In this document: positions 1 through 5,641 of the stretch, piece after piece
Position numbering within the stretch: position 1 is the stretch's first letter
Layout of the letters: each line of letters opens with the position of its first letter
Assembly: GCA_002791435.1 (NCBI GenBank)
Contig: PFXB01000103.1
Location: 1-7,043 of the forward strand
Reading direction: 5' to 3'
Source of the DNA: a candidate division WWE3 bacterium CG_4_9_14_3_um_filter_43_9
GTDB lineage: Bacteria; Patescibacteriota; CPR3; GCA-002780085
Length of the DNA stretch: 7,043 nt
Translations under genes and position numbers: made by a program
The notes under the pieces: generated by a model
The model's input: the letters and a program-made list of their open reading frames with translations, nothing else
The model's database searches: none
Told to the model about the DNA's origin: nothing

Positions 1-786
1 ATTTTCAGACAGAGCACGGCACCATTTATTCGTAGAACTGTACTCGGTAGAAGTCCACCAATAAACAAGACTTCCCAAAAAAACAAAATTACCGTCTGGA
101 CCAGAGGCGCCACCAGGCAGTGCTGAAAAACCAAAAGTATCTGTACCTGTATTTGTATTCCATCCAGTTGTAGTTTTTAAGTGTTTTCCTGCATCAAAAC
201 CTCTCCATAAATATAAATCCCATTGAGGGTGACCAACTCCATATTGGCTATCTACTGTTCCCTCTAACACTTTCCATTCATCATCAGTTGGAATATGCCA
301 TCCGGTAGGGCAAATCCCCTGGACACCTTGCGTAGCTGTATATTGCATCATTTCATCCCATTGGTAAAGTCCACCATAAGTATCACAGTTAGCTTCATTA
401 TCATCATAACAATAAAAATGGCCCCAGGGATCTTGCGGAATAGCGCTTTTTAAATACGGCCCGGACCAGTTGGCGCCATCGTTGCTACGCAGAGCTTCAA
501 TCGCCCGATCCCATTGGGTTTGTCCCCAGGCAGCCCAAGTGCCGCAGGCGCAGGCTGAGCAACAATCTCCGCGCGGAGGGAGTTCTCCAACATCGATTTT
601 ATAAGCATTCATCGCTTTGTCAATATTTTCAATATCCGCTTTGGCTTTGGAAATCCTGGATTTTGTCAGAGTTGAGTTGAAAGAAATAACCACAATTGAG
701 GCCAAAATACCGATGATGACCACTACCACCAGAATTTCGATGATCGTAAACGCTTGTTCGTCCGAATGGTTTGATTTTGTCGTCAT
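1..786 (-). CDS. Prepilin-like protein fused to a FISUMP domain (partial, C-terminus off left edge)
   Basis: The reading frame starts at ATG 786 and stays open to the window edge, giving 262 residues without a stop. Residues 1-12 are a short hydrophilic leader, followed by AFTIIEILVVVVIIGILA, a class III prepilin signal: cleavage expected after Ala12, Phe13 as new N-terminus, Glu at +5 (Glu17). Ala replaces the usual Gly at -1, which prepilin peptidases can tolerate. Residues to about 123 resemble a GspG-type pseudopilin, ending in the typical DPWG motif. From Cys126 the sequence becomes a FISUMP domain (Fibrobacter succinogenes major paralogous domain), with YGGLYQWDEMMQY, GICPTGWHIPTDDEW (Cys159) and WWTSTEYSS near the edge. 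A cysteine cluster (75, 76, 79, 81) lies in the pilin part. By family it should be a membrane-anchored, then assembled, surface or periplasmic fibre subunit; the FISUMP role is unknown. No strong Shine-Dalgarno: only AAGAAG just before the ATG. Confidence 0.88.
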   Translation of the reverse strand, partial: MTTKSNHSDEQAFTIIEILVVVVIIGILASIVVISFNSTLTKSRISKAKADIENIDKAMNAYKIDVGELPPRGDCCSACACGTWAAWGQTQWDRAIEALRSNDGANWSGPYLKSAIPQDPWGHFYCYDDNEANCDTYGGLYQWDEMMQYTATQGVQGICPTGWHIPTDDEWKVLEGTVDSQYGVGHPQWDLYLWRGFDAGKHLKTTTGWNTNTGTDTFGFSALPGGASGPDGNFVFLGSLVYWWTSTEYSSTNKWCRALSEN

Positions 787-1118
787 AACTTCTTACAATT
801 TAAATGTCTTCGTTCCTAAAAAACCTTAATTGGTTTAGCGTATAGATCCGCCAGGCAAGCGGACAGGCATACCTTAATGAATCTCCATGAGCTTGATACT
901 CATGGTATCTTCTTTTGCTCGCTTACGCTCGCAAAATAACATGGTTTCTAATAAGTTTGTCTATGATTTTAAGTATATATGAATCTACGCCCTGTATCAA
1001 ATATTATACCCATAAACTTAATATTATGCTAACGCCAGCCAAAGGTTAGAAATCAAATAAGTTTTGAACGCGGAAAGGTTGATAATACAATTTATATGGC
1101 CTGTTAAGAAAGAAAAAG
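787..1118. other. Non-coding leader region with short hairpins
   Basis: No convincing gene. Three stem-loops can be read. TCCGC/GCGGA at 847-851 and 859-863 belongs to the GC-rich palindrome type seen elsewhere in the window. CCATGAG/CTCATGG at 885-891 and 899-905 has a 7-base loop. TTTTGC/GCAAAA at 913-918 and 931-936 has a 12-base loop. If the promoter near 1003 is right, all three are in the 5' leader of the prepilin mRNA. The rest (940-1118) is AT-rich and featureless apart from the promoter. Confidence 0.55.
1003..1032 (-). promoter_or_regulatory. Probable sigma70-type promoter for the prepilin-FISUMP gene
   Basis: On the minus strand a perfect TATAAT (1008 down to 1003) is preceded, after an 18-base spacer, by TTAGCA (1032-1027), a 4/6 match to TTGACA. 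It lies between the terminator of the neighbouring 137-residue gene and the prepilin gene, where a promoter is expected. Transcription would start near 996 and give a leader of about 210 bases containing two hairpins. The -35 match is moderate, so this is a reasoned prediction only. Confidence 0.4.
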
Positions 1119-1165
1119 GAAAGCCTGGAATAACACGGTGAGGAGTAATATTACTCCAGGCTTTC
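1108..1165 (-). terminator. Rho-independent terminator after the 137-residue gene
   Basis: An 11-bp perfect stem pairs 1155-1165 with 1119-1129 (GAAAGCCTGGA and its complement). Read on the minus strand it is followed directly by CCTTTTTCTTTC. It begins 30 bases after the stop codon of the gene ending at 1196. The 25-base loop holds most of a perfect 16-bp palindrome (1142-1157, GGAGTAAT/ATTACTCC) that shares three bases with the outer stem, so the two folds compete. Confidence 0.6.
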
Positions 1166-1195
1166 GAGCTGCAGTGCCCAACTTCTGACCATCTC

Positions 1196-1609
1196 TTACG
1201 GATCTTCACGCTTAAGGTAGCGTAGCGCTAACTCGGCGGGGTGAACACCCAAAAGTGCTGCCAGTGGTGCAAAATTGCGGCCATAGCCATCGCTGACGGC
1301 AGTCGGCGGATTTGAGCTGCATAGAACTTCCGCAAGTCTCTCCGGACGATCAATCCTGTGTGGTTCATGGGAGCCGACTCCCTCGATCGTTACGTAACTT
1401 GGAAAAACCCAATGCAGAAGTATGAGCTGGGTCTCGACAACCTGCAGTGCATTTTTCCAAAAGTTCAGTTGACTTTTGAGTCTCCATCTCACAAGCAGTT
1501 TGTACCACTTAGTGAGGGCAATCTGCTTCTCGAGCGCGCAGACTATCGCCTGGCTCACATGCTCAAGAACGTTGAGCGCGTCGATCTGGTCACATGTGTT
1601 GAGTTGCAT
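1196..1609 (-). CDS. Hypothetical protein, 137 residues, unrecognised
   Basis: I do not recognise this protein. The start chosen is ATG 1609 because AAGGGAG sits 9 bases upstream, the clearest Shine-Dalgarno sequence in the window; stop TAA is at 1198-1196. The frame stays open upstream to 1903, but that part runs through several strong hairpins and reads like non-coding sequence (PPPPAGEAGSRRE), so I exclude it. The protein begins MQLNTCDQIDALNVLEHVSQ. Residues about 25-70 are rich in Trp, Leu, Lys and Arg without a clear membrane span, and the end (PLAALLGVHPAELALRYLK) looks like a short helical pair. There is no signal peptide. A good terminator follows. Several lines of this region count at about 50-55% G+C, against about 40% in sampled neighbouring gene sequence, suggesting recent acquisition. 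Function unknown; whether it is truly translated is not proven. Confidence 0.45.
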   Translation of the reverse strand: MQLNTCDQIDALNVLEHVSQAIVCALEKQIALTKWYKLLVRWRLKSQLNFWKNALQVVETQLILLHWVFPSYVTIEGVGSHEPHRIDRPERLAEVLCSSNPPTAVSDGYGRNFAPLAALLGVHPAELALRYLKREDP

Positions 1610-1673
1610 GGCGTCTGTCTCCCTTCTGCTGGAAAATGATGGACTACCACTCCTTGCGCCGTGGTATACTTCC

Positions 1674-1715
1674 CGCCGACTCCCTGCCTCGCCGGCAGGC
1701 GGGGGAGGGTCGGCG
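1674..1715. repeat. GC-rich nested palindrome
   Basis: Outer stem CGCCGAC/GTCGGCG (1674-1680 and 1709-1715) encloses an inner stem CCTGCC/GGCAGG (1683-1688 and 1694-1699). It lies just upstream of the 137-residue gene on the minus strand and resembles the CCGCC...GGCGG hairpins found in the RNase P gene and in other gaps of this window. Confidence 0.55.
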
Positions 1716-1737
1716 AGTTCGCAATTATTCGATTCAT

Positions 1738-1886
1738 CCACGGATGAAGTCAGTGGTTTACTCGGATGGTTATAGATTCCCACGGGCAGGAGCCCGTGGT
1801 TCTCTGAAATCACGGGGTCTCCGCCTATTCGGCGGGCGACTTCGTCGGATATTTTAGAGGATCCATCCACAACCAGGGGGTTGTGG
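1738..1886. repeat. Array of four REP-like hairpins
   Basis: Four stem-loops begin at 1738, 1780, 1821 and 1867, about 41-46 bases apart. They are CCACgGA/TCaGTGG (1738-1756, one mismatch), CCACGGGC-AGGA-GCCCGTGG (1780-1799), CCGCC-TATTC-GGCGG (1821-1835) and CCACAACC-AGGG-GGTTGTGG (1867-1886). The second and fourth share an 8-bp stem starting CCAC, an AGGR tetraloop, a GATTC/GATCC-like left flank and a CTCT-containing right flank. Such hairpins resemble REP elements moved by RAYT transposases, or subterminal hairpins of IS200/IS605 elements. No transposase gene is present in the window, so the assignment is inferred from shape. Confidence 0.45.
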
Positions 1887-1903
1887 TGCTCTCCTGTGAT
1901 CAT

Positions 1904-1936
1904 AAAAAACCGACAAGCTCACACTCGCGGTTTTTT
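1904..1936. terminator. Possible bidirectional terminator
   Basis: AAAAAACCG (1904-1912) pairs with CGGTTTTTT (1928-1936) around a 15-base loop, so each strand reads a stem followed by six T. No recognised gene ends immediately before it on either strand; it may belong to a lost gene or to the repeat array beside it. The GC part of the stem is short. Confidence 0.35.
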
Positions 1937-1948
1937 GATTCGCCCCTG

Positions 1949-2077
1949 TAACGTGCTTCGCACGAATTGCAAGCGCTTCATCCACCCGCCAACAACTGCG
2001 TAGCTTTGGGCGGGGGGGGTTCGCTCTCTTGAGATAAACACAGTGGTTTTCACCGCTGACCATCCGGAGGTGTTTAT
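1949..2077. repeat. Further hairpins, including a two-level stem-loop
   Basis: CGTGC-TTC-GCACG lies at about 1949-1961. CCCGCC (1985-1990) pairs with GGCGGG (2009-2014), the latter running into a tract of eight G (2012-2019). ATAAACAC (2034-2041) pairs with GTGTTTAT (2070-2077) and encloses AGTGGT/ACCGCT (2042-2047 and 2052-2057, TTTC loop, one G-T pair). No open frame here is convincing; the minus-strand frame 1854-2129 simply reads across these structures. Confidence 0.5.
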
Positions 2078-2363
2078 TTTCTCTTTTCTCCTTCTTGTCT
2101 TTATTGAAGATGGACTTTATTGGGCGCAATTAAAAAGATGGGCGCAAAAAATCCACAATTAAAGGTTTAAAGAAATGGCGCACGCGCATATATTGAGTAA
2201 AAGACAATTTTGGGAATACGATGGAAGAAACGATAATATAAAGAGGCGTGTGAACAGTTTTGATCCGCGGTATTTTTGTTTGATCCTTGATCACTCTAGT
2301 AAACGTTCCCTCTGGGCAGAGTTTGATTATGAGTGGATATTTAAATTTATCATATAGGCTGTT
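2078..2363. other. AT-rich stretch upstream of rnpB, no defended gene
   Basis: The only plus-strand frame of note runs 2175-2357 (60 residues, starting MAHAHILSKRQFWEYDG). It has no clear ribosome binding site, no recognised motif and ends just before the rnpB promoter. It could be a small gene or chance. A short direct repeat GGGCGCAA occurs at about 2121 and 2141. Nothing else is seen. Confidence 0.4.
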
Positions 2364-2392
2364 TTGTGTAAAGCAACATTTTTTGCTATAAT
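2364..2392 (+). promoter_or_regulatory. rnpB promoter (extended -10)
   Basis: A perfect TATAAT at 2387-2392 is preceded by TG one base upstream (TGCTATAAT), an extended -10 element. TTGTGT at 2364-2369 with a 17-base spacer is a weak -35 (3/6). The expected start, 7-8 bases after the -10, falls at about 2399-2401, exactly where the P1 helix of the RNase P RNA begins. Confidence 0.75.
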
Positions 2393-2400
2393 ACGTTTTA

Positions 2401-2700
2401 CCTTTCAGGAAGCAGGGCGATTGCTCCGCCAATCCGCCAGCTGGCGGAGGCGGGGAGGAAAGTCCAGACAGCGCAGAGCACGGTATCCGGCGTAAGCCGA
2501 AACAGGCAACTGCTAGTTAGAGCAACAGAAACGTCTCCGCCGAATCGGCGGATTGAAACGGGCAATCCTTACCGGCTGCAACCGCATGACACTCAAAAAA
2601 GGCTGCTCGCCTTGAGTGAAAAGAAGGGCATCAGACAGATAATCGCCAAACCCCGCCTTGGCGGGGTGAACAGAATCTGGCTTACTCGCTTCCTGAAAGG
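2401..2700 (+). ncRNA. rnpB: RNase P RNA, class A-like
   Basis: Catalytic RNA that removes 5' leaders from pre-tRNAs. P1 is a perfect 13-bp helix, 2401-2413 with 2688-2700. P2 is 2416-2422 with 2641-2647. P3 is 2424-2455. The conserved 5' core GGAGGAAAGTCC is at 2454-2465 and the 3' core ACAGAATCTGGCTTA at 2670-2684; they form P4 (2460-2468 with 2676-2683) with the universal bulged U at 2463. GCAACAGAAACG (2522-2533) matches the conserved segment before P12. P15 is CACTCAA/TTGAGTG (2590-2596 and 2612-2618). About 300 bases is short beside the 377 of E. coli. GC-rich palindromes form the end of P3, probably P12, and a hairpin at the P19 position (2651-2666). The L15 loop reads AAAAGGC rather than the usual GGU motif that pairs with tRNA CCA. 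No strong terminator follows. Confidence 0.96.
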
Positions 2701-2831
2701 ATTTGGAATGTAGCAGGCTATATTGGGGCTTGACCCTTATAAAAAGTCTGTTTGACCAATCAGCTAGAATGGAAGTTCATTCGGGGCGTATCATAATTTA
2801 TTGGAAAGAGTTTAGAAAGACTTTTCCTAGT
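2701..2831. other. Convergent intergenic gap
   Basis: This gap separates the plus-strand rnpB from the end of the minus-strand membrane-protein gene. A weak hairpin AGACT/AGTCT overlaps the stop codon of the latter (about 2818-2834) and could serve as a poor terminator. TTGACC occurs twice (about 2733 and 2754). No clear terminator for rnpB is visible. Confidence 0.35.
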
Positions 2832-3851
2832 CTACTGCTTGCGGTGTTCAAGATAATCTTCAAGGATAGTAAAGCAGACTGCCATCACCGGAATTGAAAG
2901 TAAGACGCCGGTAACTCCCATCAATTTCCCTCCGATTAAAATGGCCAGAATGACAATCAGAGGATTCAGGTCTACTGCTGAAGACATAATCTTCGGAACA
3001 ATAAAGGCATTCTCCGCTTGCTGAACTAAAATGTACCAAATCGCTGTTAAAAGGGCCAAAATAGGAGAAGAAACCAAAGCCACTAGAATAGCAGGAATGG
3101 CTGAAATGATCGGTCCGATGTTGGGTATAATTTCCAGAAAACCGGCAATAATCGCCAAGGGAAGGGCAAAATCAACGTGCAGAACTGTCAATCCAATCCA
3201 GGATAAAAAGCCCACGATGAAACATAAGAATGCCTGCCCTCTTAACCATGCTCCAAGCTTAGTTTCAATTTTTAAGATTAAATTAAATATTCTCTCTTGA
3301 GAGCCGGCCGGAAATAGATTGATGAACTGCTTTTTCAAATCCCTTTGCTCCAGCAAAAGATAAAAAGAAAACACACTTACGGCTACAATTCCCACTACTC
3401 CATTGACCAATTCAAAGGTGGCATTAAAAAGGTTTGAGGAAAAAAGAGAAAACTGTTGAGAAAGAAGATTTACCAAATCCTGAGAGGCAATGATGATGTT
3501 ATACTGTTCCCCGCTATTTTTCAAAAAGCTGAAAGTGGGAAGAAGGTTATTGATAATTGCCGGCAGATTTTTAAAAAAGAGGCCGATTTGGGAAATAAGA
3601 ACCGGAATTACCACCGCCAGTAACAAACCCACGATCAGAATCATGGCTAGATATGAAAGCATGATCGCCAGGGTGCGCGGCATCTTTTTCTCCAGTTTAT
3701 CAACAACCGGATTGAGGGCCGACATTAAAATAAAAGCAAAAGCCAAAATAACAATTACTTCTTTAATCTGGTACAAAAGCCATAAAGCCGCCACAACAGC
3801 TACAAAAATCAGAATTGAGCGTAAAGAAATTTCGAGTTTGACGTCCTGCAT
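2832..3851 (-). CDS. AI-2E/PerM-family membrane transporter
   Basis: 339 residues, near the usual 340-370 of the AI-2E transporter family (Pfam PF01594, formerly UPF0118; includes TqsA, YdiK, PerM). Hydrophobic segments at about 12-27, 31-47, 62-88, 149-168, 205-225, 230-262, 263-276 and 297-331 fit the family's eight-helix layout, with a long hydrophilic part at about 90-145 and an amphipathic part at 168-200. Signature segments are LGAWLRGQ (199-206), GFLEIIPNIGPIIS (237-250) and QQAENAFIVPKIMSS with DLNPL (277-298). Members export varied small molecules or ions; the substrate cannot be told here and quorum-signal transport should not be assumed. ATG 3851 is chosen; no Shine-Dalgarno is present and TAAAAT lies at 3864-3859, so transcription or translation from this start may be unusual. 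It follows miaA by 39 bases, probably in one transcript. Confidence 0.92.
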   Translation of the reverse strand: MQDVKLEISLRSILIFVAVVAALWLLYQIKEVIVILAFAFILMSALNPVVDKLEKKMPRTLAIMLSYLAMILIVGLLLAVVIPVLISQIGLFFKNLPAIINNLLPTFSFLKNSGEQYNIIIASQDLVNLLSQQFSLFSSNLFNATFELVNGVVGIVAVSVFSFYLLLEQRDLKKQFINLFPAGSQERIFNLILKIETKLGAWLRGQAFLCFIVGFLSWIGLTVLHVDFALPLAIIAGFLEIIPNIGPIISAIPAILVALVSSPILALLTAIWYILVQQAENAFIVPKIMSSAVDLNPLIVILAILIGGKLMGVTGVLLSIPVMAVCFTILEDYLEHRKQ

Positions 3852-3866
3852 ATTATCTATTTTAAC

Positions 3867-3893
3867 TGAGGGTGGACATTATTTCCACCCTCA
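3867..3893 (-). other. Intercistronic hairpin overlapping the miaA stop codon
   Basis: TGAGGGTGGA (3867-3876) pairs perfectly with TCCACCCTCA (3884-3893) around a 7-base loop. The miaA stop codon TGA is the last three bases of the stem (3893-3891). On the minus strand it is followed by GTTAAAATAG, without a T tract, so it is not a standard terminator; it may tune read-through or mRNA stability between miaA and the downstream transporter gene. Confidence 0.5.
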
Positions 3894-4886
3894 TTTTAAC
3901 TTATTAAGTCGTTCTTGACAATCGCTCCTTTTTAGGTATTCGCAAATTTCTCTTTCGATCCTTTTTAAAACATCTTGTTCGTTCAGATTAAACCAGCTTA
4001 TCTCGGGTTGTTTTTTAAACCAGGTTTCCTGTTGCCTGATATAAGCGTGGGTGTCCCATTTCAGCTTCTGAACACATTCATCGATTGATTTTGTTCCTTC
4101 GAAATAGGGACGAAATTGTCGGTAACCGATGCTACTCATGACAGGTAAATCCCAGGCGTACCTTTCTTCAAGCAAAGTTTTAATCTCATCCAAAAGACCG
4201 TTTCGTACCATCTCTTCCACTCTTCCGTCTGCTTTGGCATATAAAAGCTCGCGCGGTAGTTTAAGGCCAATCCATAAAAATTCCAAACAAGGCTCCTTTG
4301 TCTTTTTTGTAATTTGGTAGGGATTTAGTGCAATTTCGATGGCGCGTATAATGCGGCGAGGATTTTGAGGATCAATTCTTTTAGCCAACTTGGGATTCTG
4401 GGAAAGCAGCTCATCAAAAAGAGCTTTGGCCCCTTTTTCCTTATAAACTTGATCTAATCGCCGTCGCAAACTCCGATCCGGTTTAATCATCAAGGTATCT
4501 ATTTTATCAACCAGAGACCTGAGGTAAAACCCTGTTCCGCCGACGACAATAGGGATTTTTTTTCTTTTGCTGATATTTTCGATTTGATCCAGAGCTAAAG
4601 TTCTGAAGTGGGAAACGGAGAATTCCTCATCAGGCAAGGCTACGTCGTAAAGATAAATCGGGATACCGTTAACCCTCCAAACACCTTCTTGCTTTTCAAC
4701 CCTGATATCCGGATCGAAAATTTCCTTGCCGGTACCGATATCCATTCCCTGATAAACCTGGCGGGAGTCTGCCGAAACTGCTTCTCCACCAAATTCACGG
4801 CACATTTTCAAAGCCAGGTCGGTTTTACCGACTCCGGTTGCGCCTGTGATGATGATAACCGGGATTTTGACGTTTGATTTTTCCAT
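3891..4886 (-). CDS. miaA: tRNA dimethylallyltransferase
   Basis: Transfers a dimethylallyl group from dimethylallyl diphosphate to N6 of A37 in tRNAs reading UNN codons, giving i6A. 331 residues from ATG 4886; a frame reaching ATG 4946 would add 20 residues (MLRHDSILPG...) not expected before the P-loop, so the shorter start is preferred. Visible motifs are the P-loop GATGVGKT (15-22), SADSRQVYQGMDIGTGKE (38-55, containing the expected catalytic Asp40), PIVVGGTGFYLRSL, DPQNPRRIIRAIEI, SSIGYRQF and YIRQQETWFKKQ (282-293). The last corresponds to the usual YAKRQxTWFR, slightly altered. A stretch of about 20 residues after GTGKE (VEKQEGVWRVNG) appears longer than in E. coli MiaA. miaB, whose product uses i6A as substrate, is about 800 bases upstream on the same strand. 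Confidence 0.96.
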   Translation of the reverse strand: MEKSNVKIPVIIITGATGVGKTDLALKMCREFGGEAVSADSRQVYQGMDIGTGKEIFDPDIRVEKQEGVWRVNGIPIYLYDVALPDEEFSVSHFRTLALDQIENISKRKKIPIVVGGTGFYLRSLVDKIDTLMIKPDRSLRRRLDQVYKEKGAKALFDELLSQNPKLAKRIDPQNPRRIIRAIEIALNPYQITKKTKEPCLEFLWIGLKLPRELLYAKADGRVEEMVRNGLLDEIKTLLEERYAWDLPVMSSIGYRQFRPYFEGTKSIDECVQKLKWDTHAYIRQQETWFKKQPEISWFNLNEQDVLKRIEREICEYLKRSDCQERLNKLK

Positions 4887-5118
4887 CTTAAACTTCAGTG
4901 TATCACAAAAAAAGAAACCGGGTAGAATCGAATCGTGCCTGAGCACGGTTTCGCCACACCCGCTGGTAGGTTACCGTACCCTGATTTCCATAAATAAATT
5001 TCTGAAAGAGCTCCGTCCGCAGCTGAAAAAAATAGAAGAAAAGGGTGGACTGATCGGAGAATTATAGAAGCAGTTTTTGGACGCTGCAAAAAGCATTTAT
5101 CCCCTCAGAAACCGGTTT
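4887..5118. other. Gap with a possible plus-strand gene remnant
   Basis: A 232-base gap in an otherwise tight minus-strand block. On the plus strand, a frame from about 4965 to the TAG at 5065-5067 reads INKFLKELRPQLKKIEEK with GGLIGEL at the end, a plausible charged helix, but with no start or upstream domain of its own. It could be the C-terminal scrap of a lost gene or chance. A small hairpin CGTGC-CTGA-GCACG lies at about 4934-4947. I see no tRNA here. Confidence 0.35.
4897..4905 (-). promoter_or_regulatory. miaA: Possible extended -10 element before miaA
   Basis: The minus strand reads TGATACACT, an extended -10 (TGnTACACT, hexamer at 4902-4897). Ten bases separate it from the miaA ATG, which would put the transcript start within about 3-4 bases of the start codon. 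No -35 is recognisable and no Shine-Dalgarno is seen. Weak on its own; the same spacing is found at the gene starting at 5637. Confidence 0.3.
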
Positions 5119-5637
5119 TCATTTGCATTTCAAATTTTCGATCACTAAAGAACGTACGTTTTGATATGTTTTTTCATCAGGCATAAAAAGCAGGACCGCT
5201 TTGCTGCTTAATGATTTTGTTCTCAGAAGTTGGATCACAAAAGGCTTTGGGGTAGCATCTGCCAGGCCGACACCGGCAAAGCCCAGATCCTGTTCCCGCT
5301 CGTCCTGAAACCCGACAAAGTCTGACCATAAAGTAAAGACTCCGTTTAAAGTTATCCCTTCCTGATTTATTCCGTAACGTAAAATTTTATTGGCGAAAAA
5401 TATCCGGTTATATCGGTAAGAGTAATATCCCAAAGCAAAAAAAAGGGTGATGGCCACAATCCATAAATATAAGACAGGAATTCCAAGTTCCCGGCTCAGC
5501 TCTCCAAGAAGAAAAGCAAGAGATAAAAATACAATAGAAAGAGCAAAAAGCCCGGGGAAAAGAATTTCAGGATTTTTCAGACGGGAAAGAACCGCTTTTT
5601 TTCCAACCTCTGTTTGCCAGGAAAAACTATCTGCCAT
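5119..5637 (-). CDS. Hypothetical membrane protein with two TM helices and a possible PH-like domain
   Basis: 172 residues with no family I can name firmly. Two hydrophobic helices (about 26-45 and 53-73) are separated by a short charged turn (GELSRELG). The C-terminal part, residues about 80-172, is soluble and beta-rich in appearance: RYGINQEGITLNG (88-99), FTLWSDFVGFQ (101-111), then KPFVIQLLRTKS and a closing helix (EKTYQNVRSLVIENLK). The pattern 'this is how the residue looks, then aromatic-Ser-Asp near the centre' (LWSDFVGF) resembles bacterial PH-like/YcxB-like membrane proteins, in which two TM helices precede a PH fold; this is inference. The N-terminus lacks a cleavable signal. It lies 34 bases after miaB, preceded by its own TATAAT, and has no Shine-Dalgarno. 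Position between miaB and miaA does not reveal a role. Confidence 0.8.
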   Translation of the reverse strand: MADSFSWQTEVGKKAVLSRLKNPEILFPGLFALSIVFLSLAFLLGELSRELGIPVLYLWIVAITLFFALGYYSYRYNRIFFANKILRYGINQEGITLNGVFTLWSDFVGFQDEREQDLGFAGVGLADATPKPFVIQLLRTKSLSSKAVLLFMPDEKTYQNVRSLVIENLKCK

Positions 5638-5641
5638 ATTG

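Noticed and set aside
1358..1857. Plus-strand frames at 1358-1639, 1476-1775 and 1636-1857
   Set aside because: They are antisense to the better-supported minus-strand gene or cross the hairpin array; none has a ribosome binding site or a known motif.
1610..1903. N-terminal extension of the 137-residue gene up to 1903 on the minus strand
   Set aside because: It runs through three perfect hairpins and a GC palindrome, has low-complexity Pro/Gly/Arg content, and an internal ATG with a proper ribosome binding site gives a better start.
1700..2080. CRISPR array
   Set aside because: The hairpins differ from one another in stem sequence and there are no identical repeats of 24-40 bases with uniform spacers.
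2175..2357. Plus-strand 60-residue frame ahead of rnpB
   Set aside because: Not called as a gene: no clear ribosome binding site or homology that I can see. Kept only as a note in the region entry.
2130..2432. Minus-strand frame of 100 residues
   Set aside because: It overlaps the rnpB promoter and the first helices of the RNase P RNA on the other strand and shows no protein motif.
4887..4946. Longer miaA start at 4946
   Set aside because: It would put 20 extra residues ahead of the P-loop strand and covers the likely -10 element; ATG 4886 gives the usual N-terminus.
4915..4960. tRNA-like TTCGATT on the minus strand before miaA
   Set aside because: The flanking bases do not form a five-pair T stem and no acceptor or anticodon arm can be drawn.
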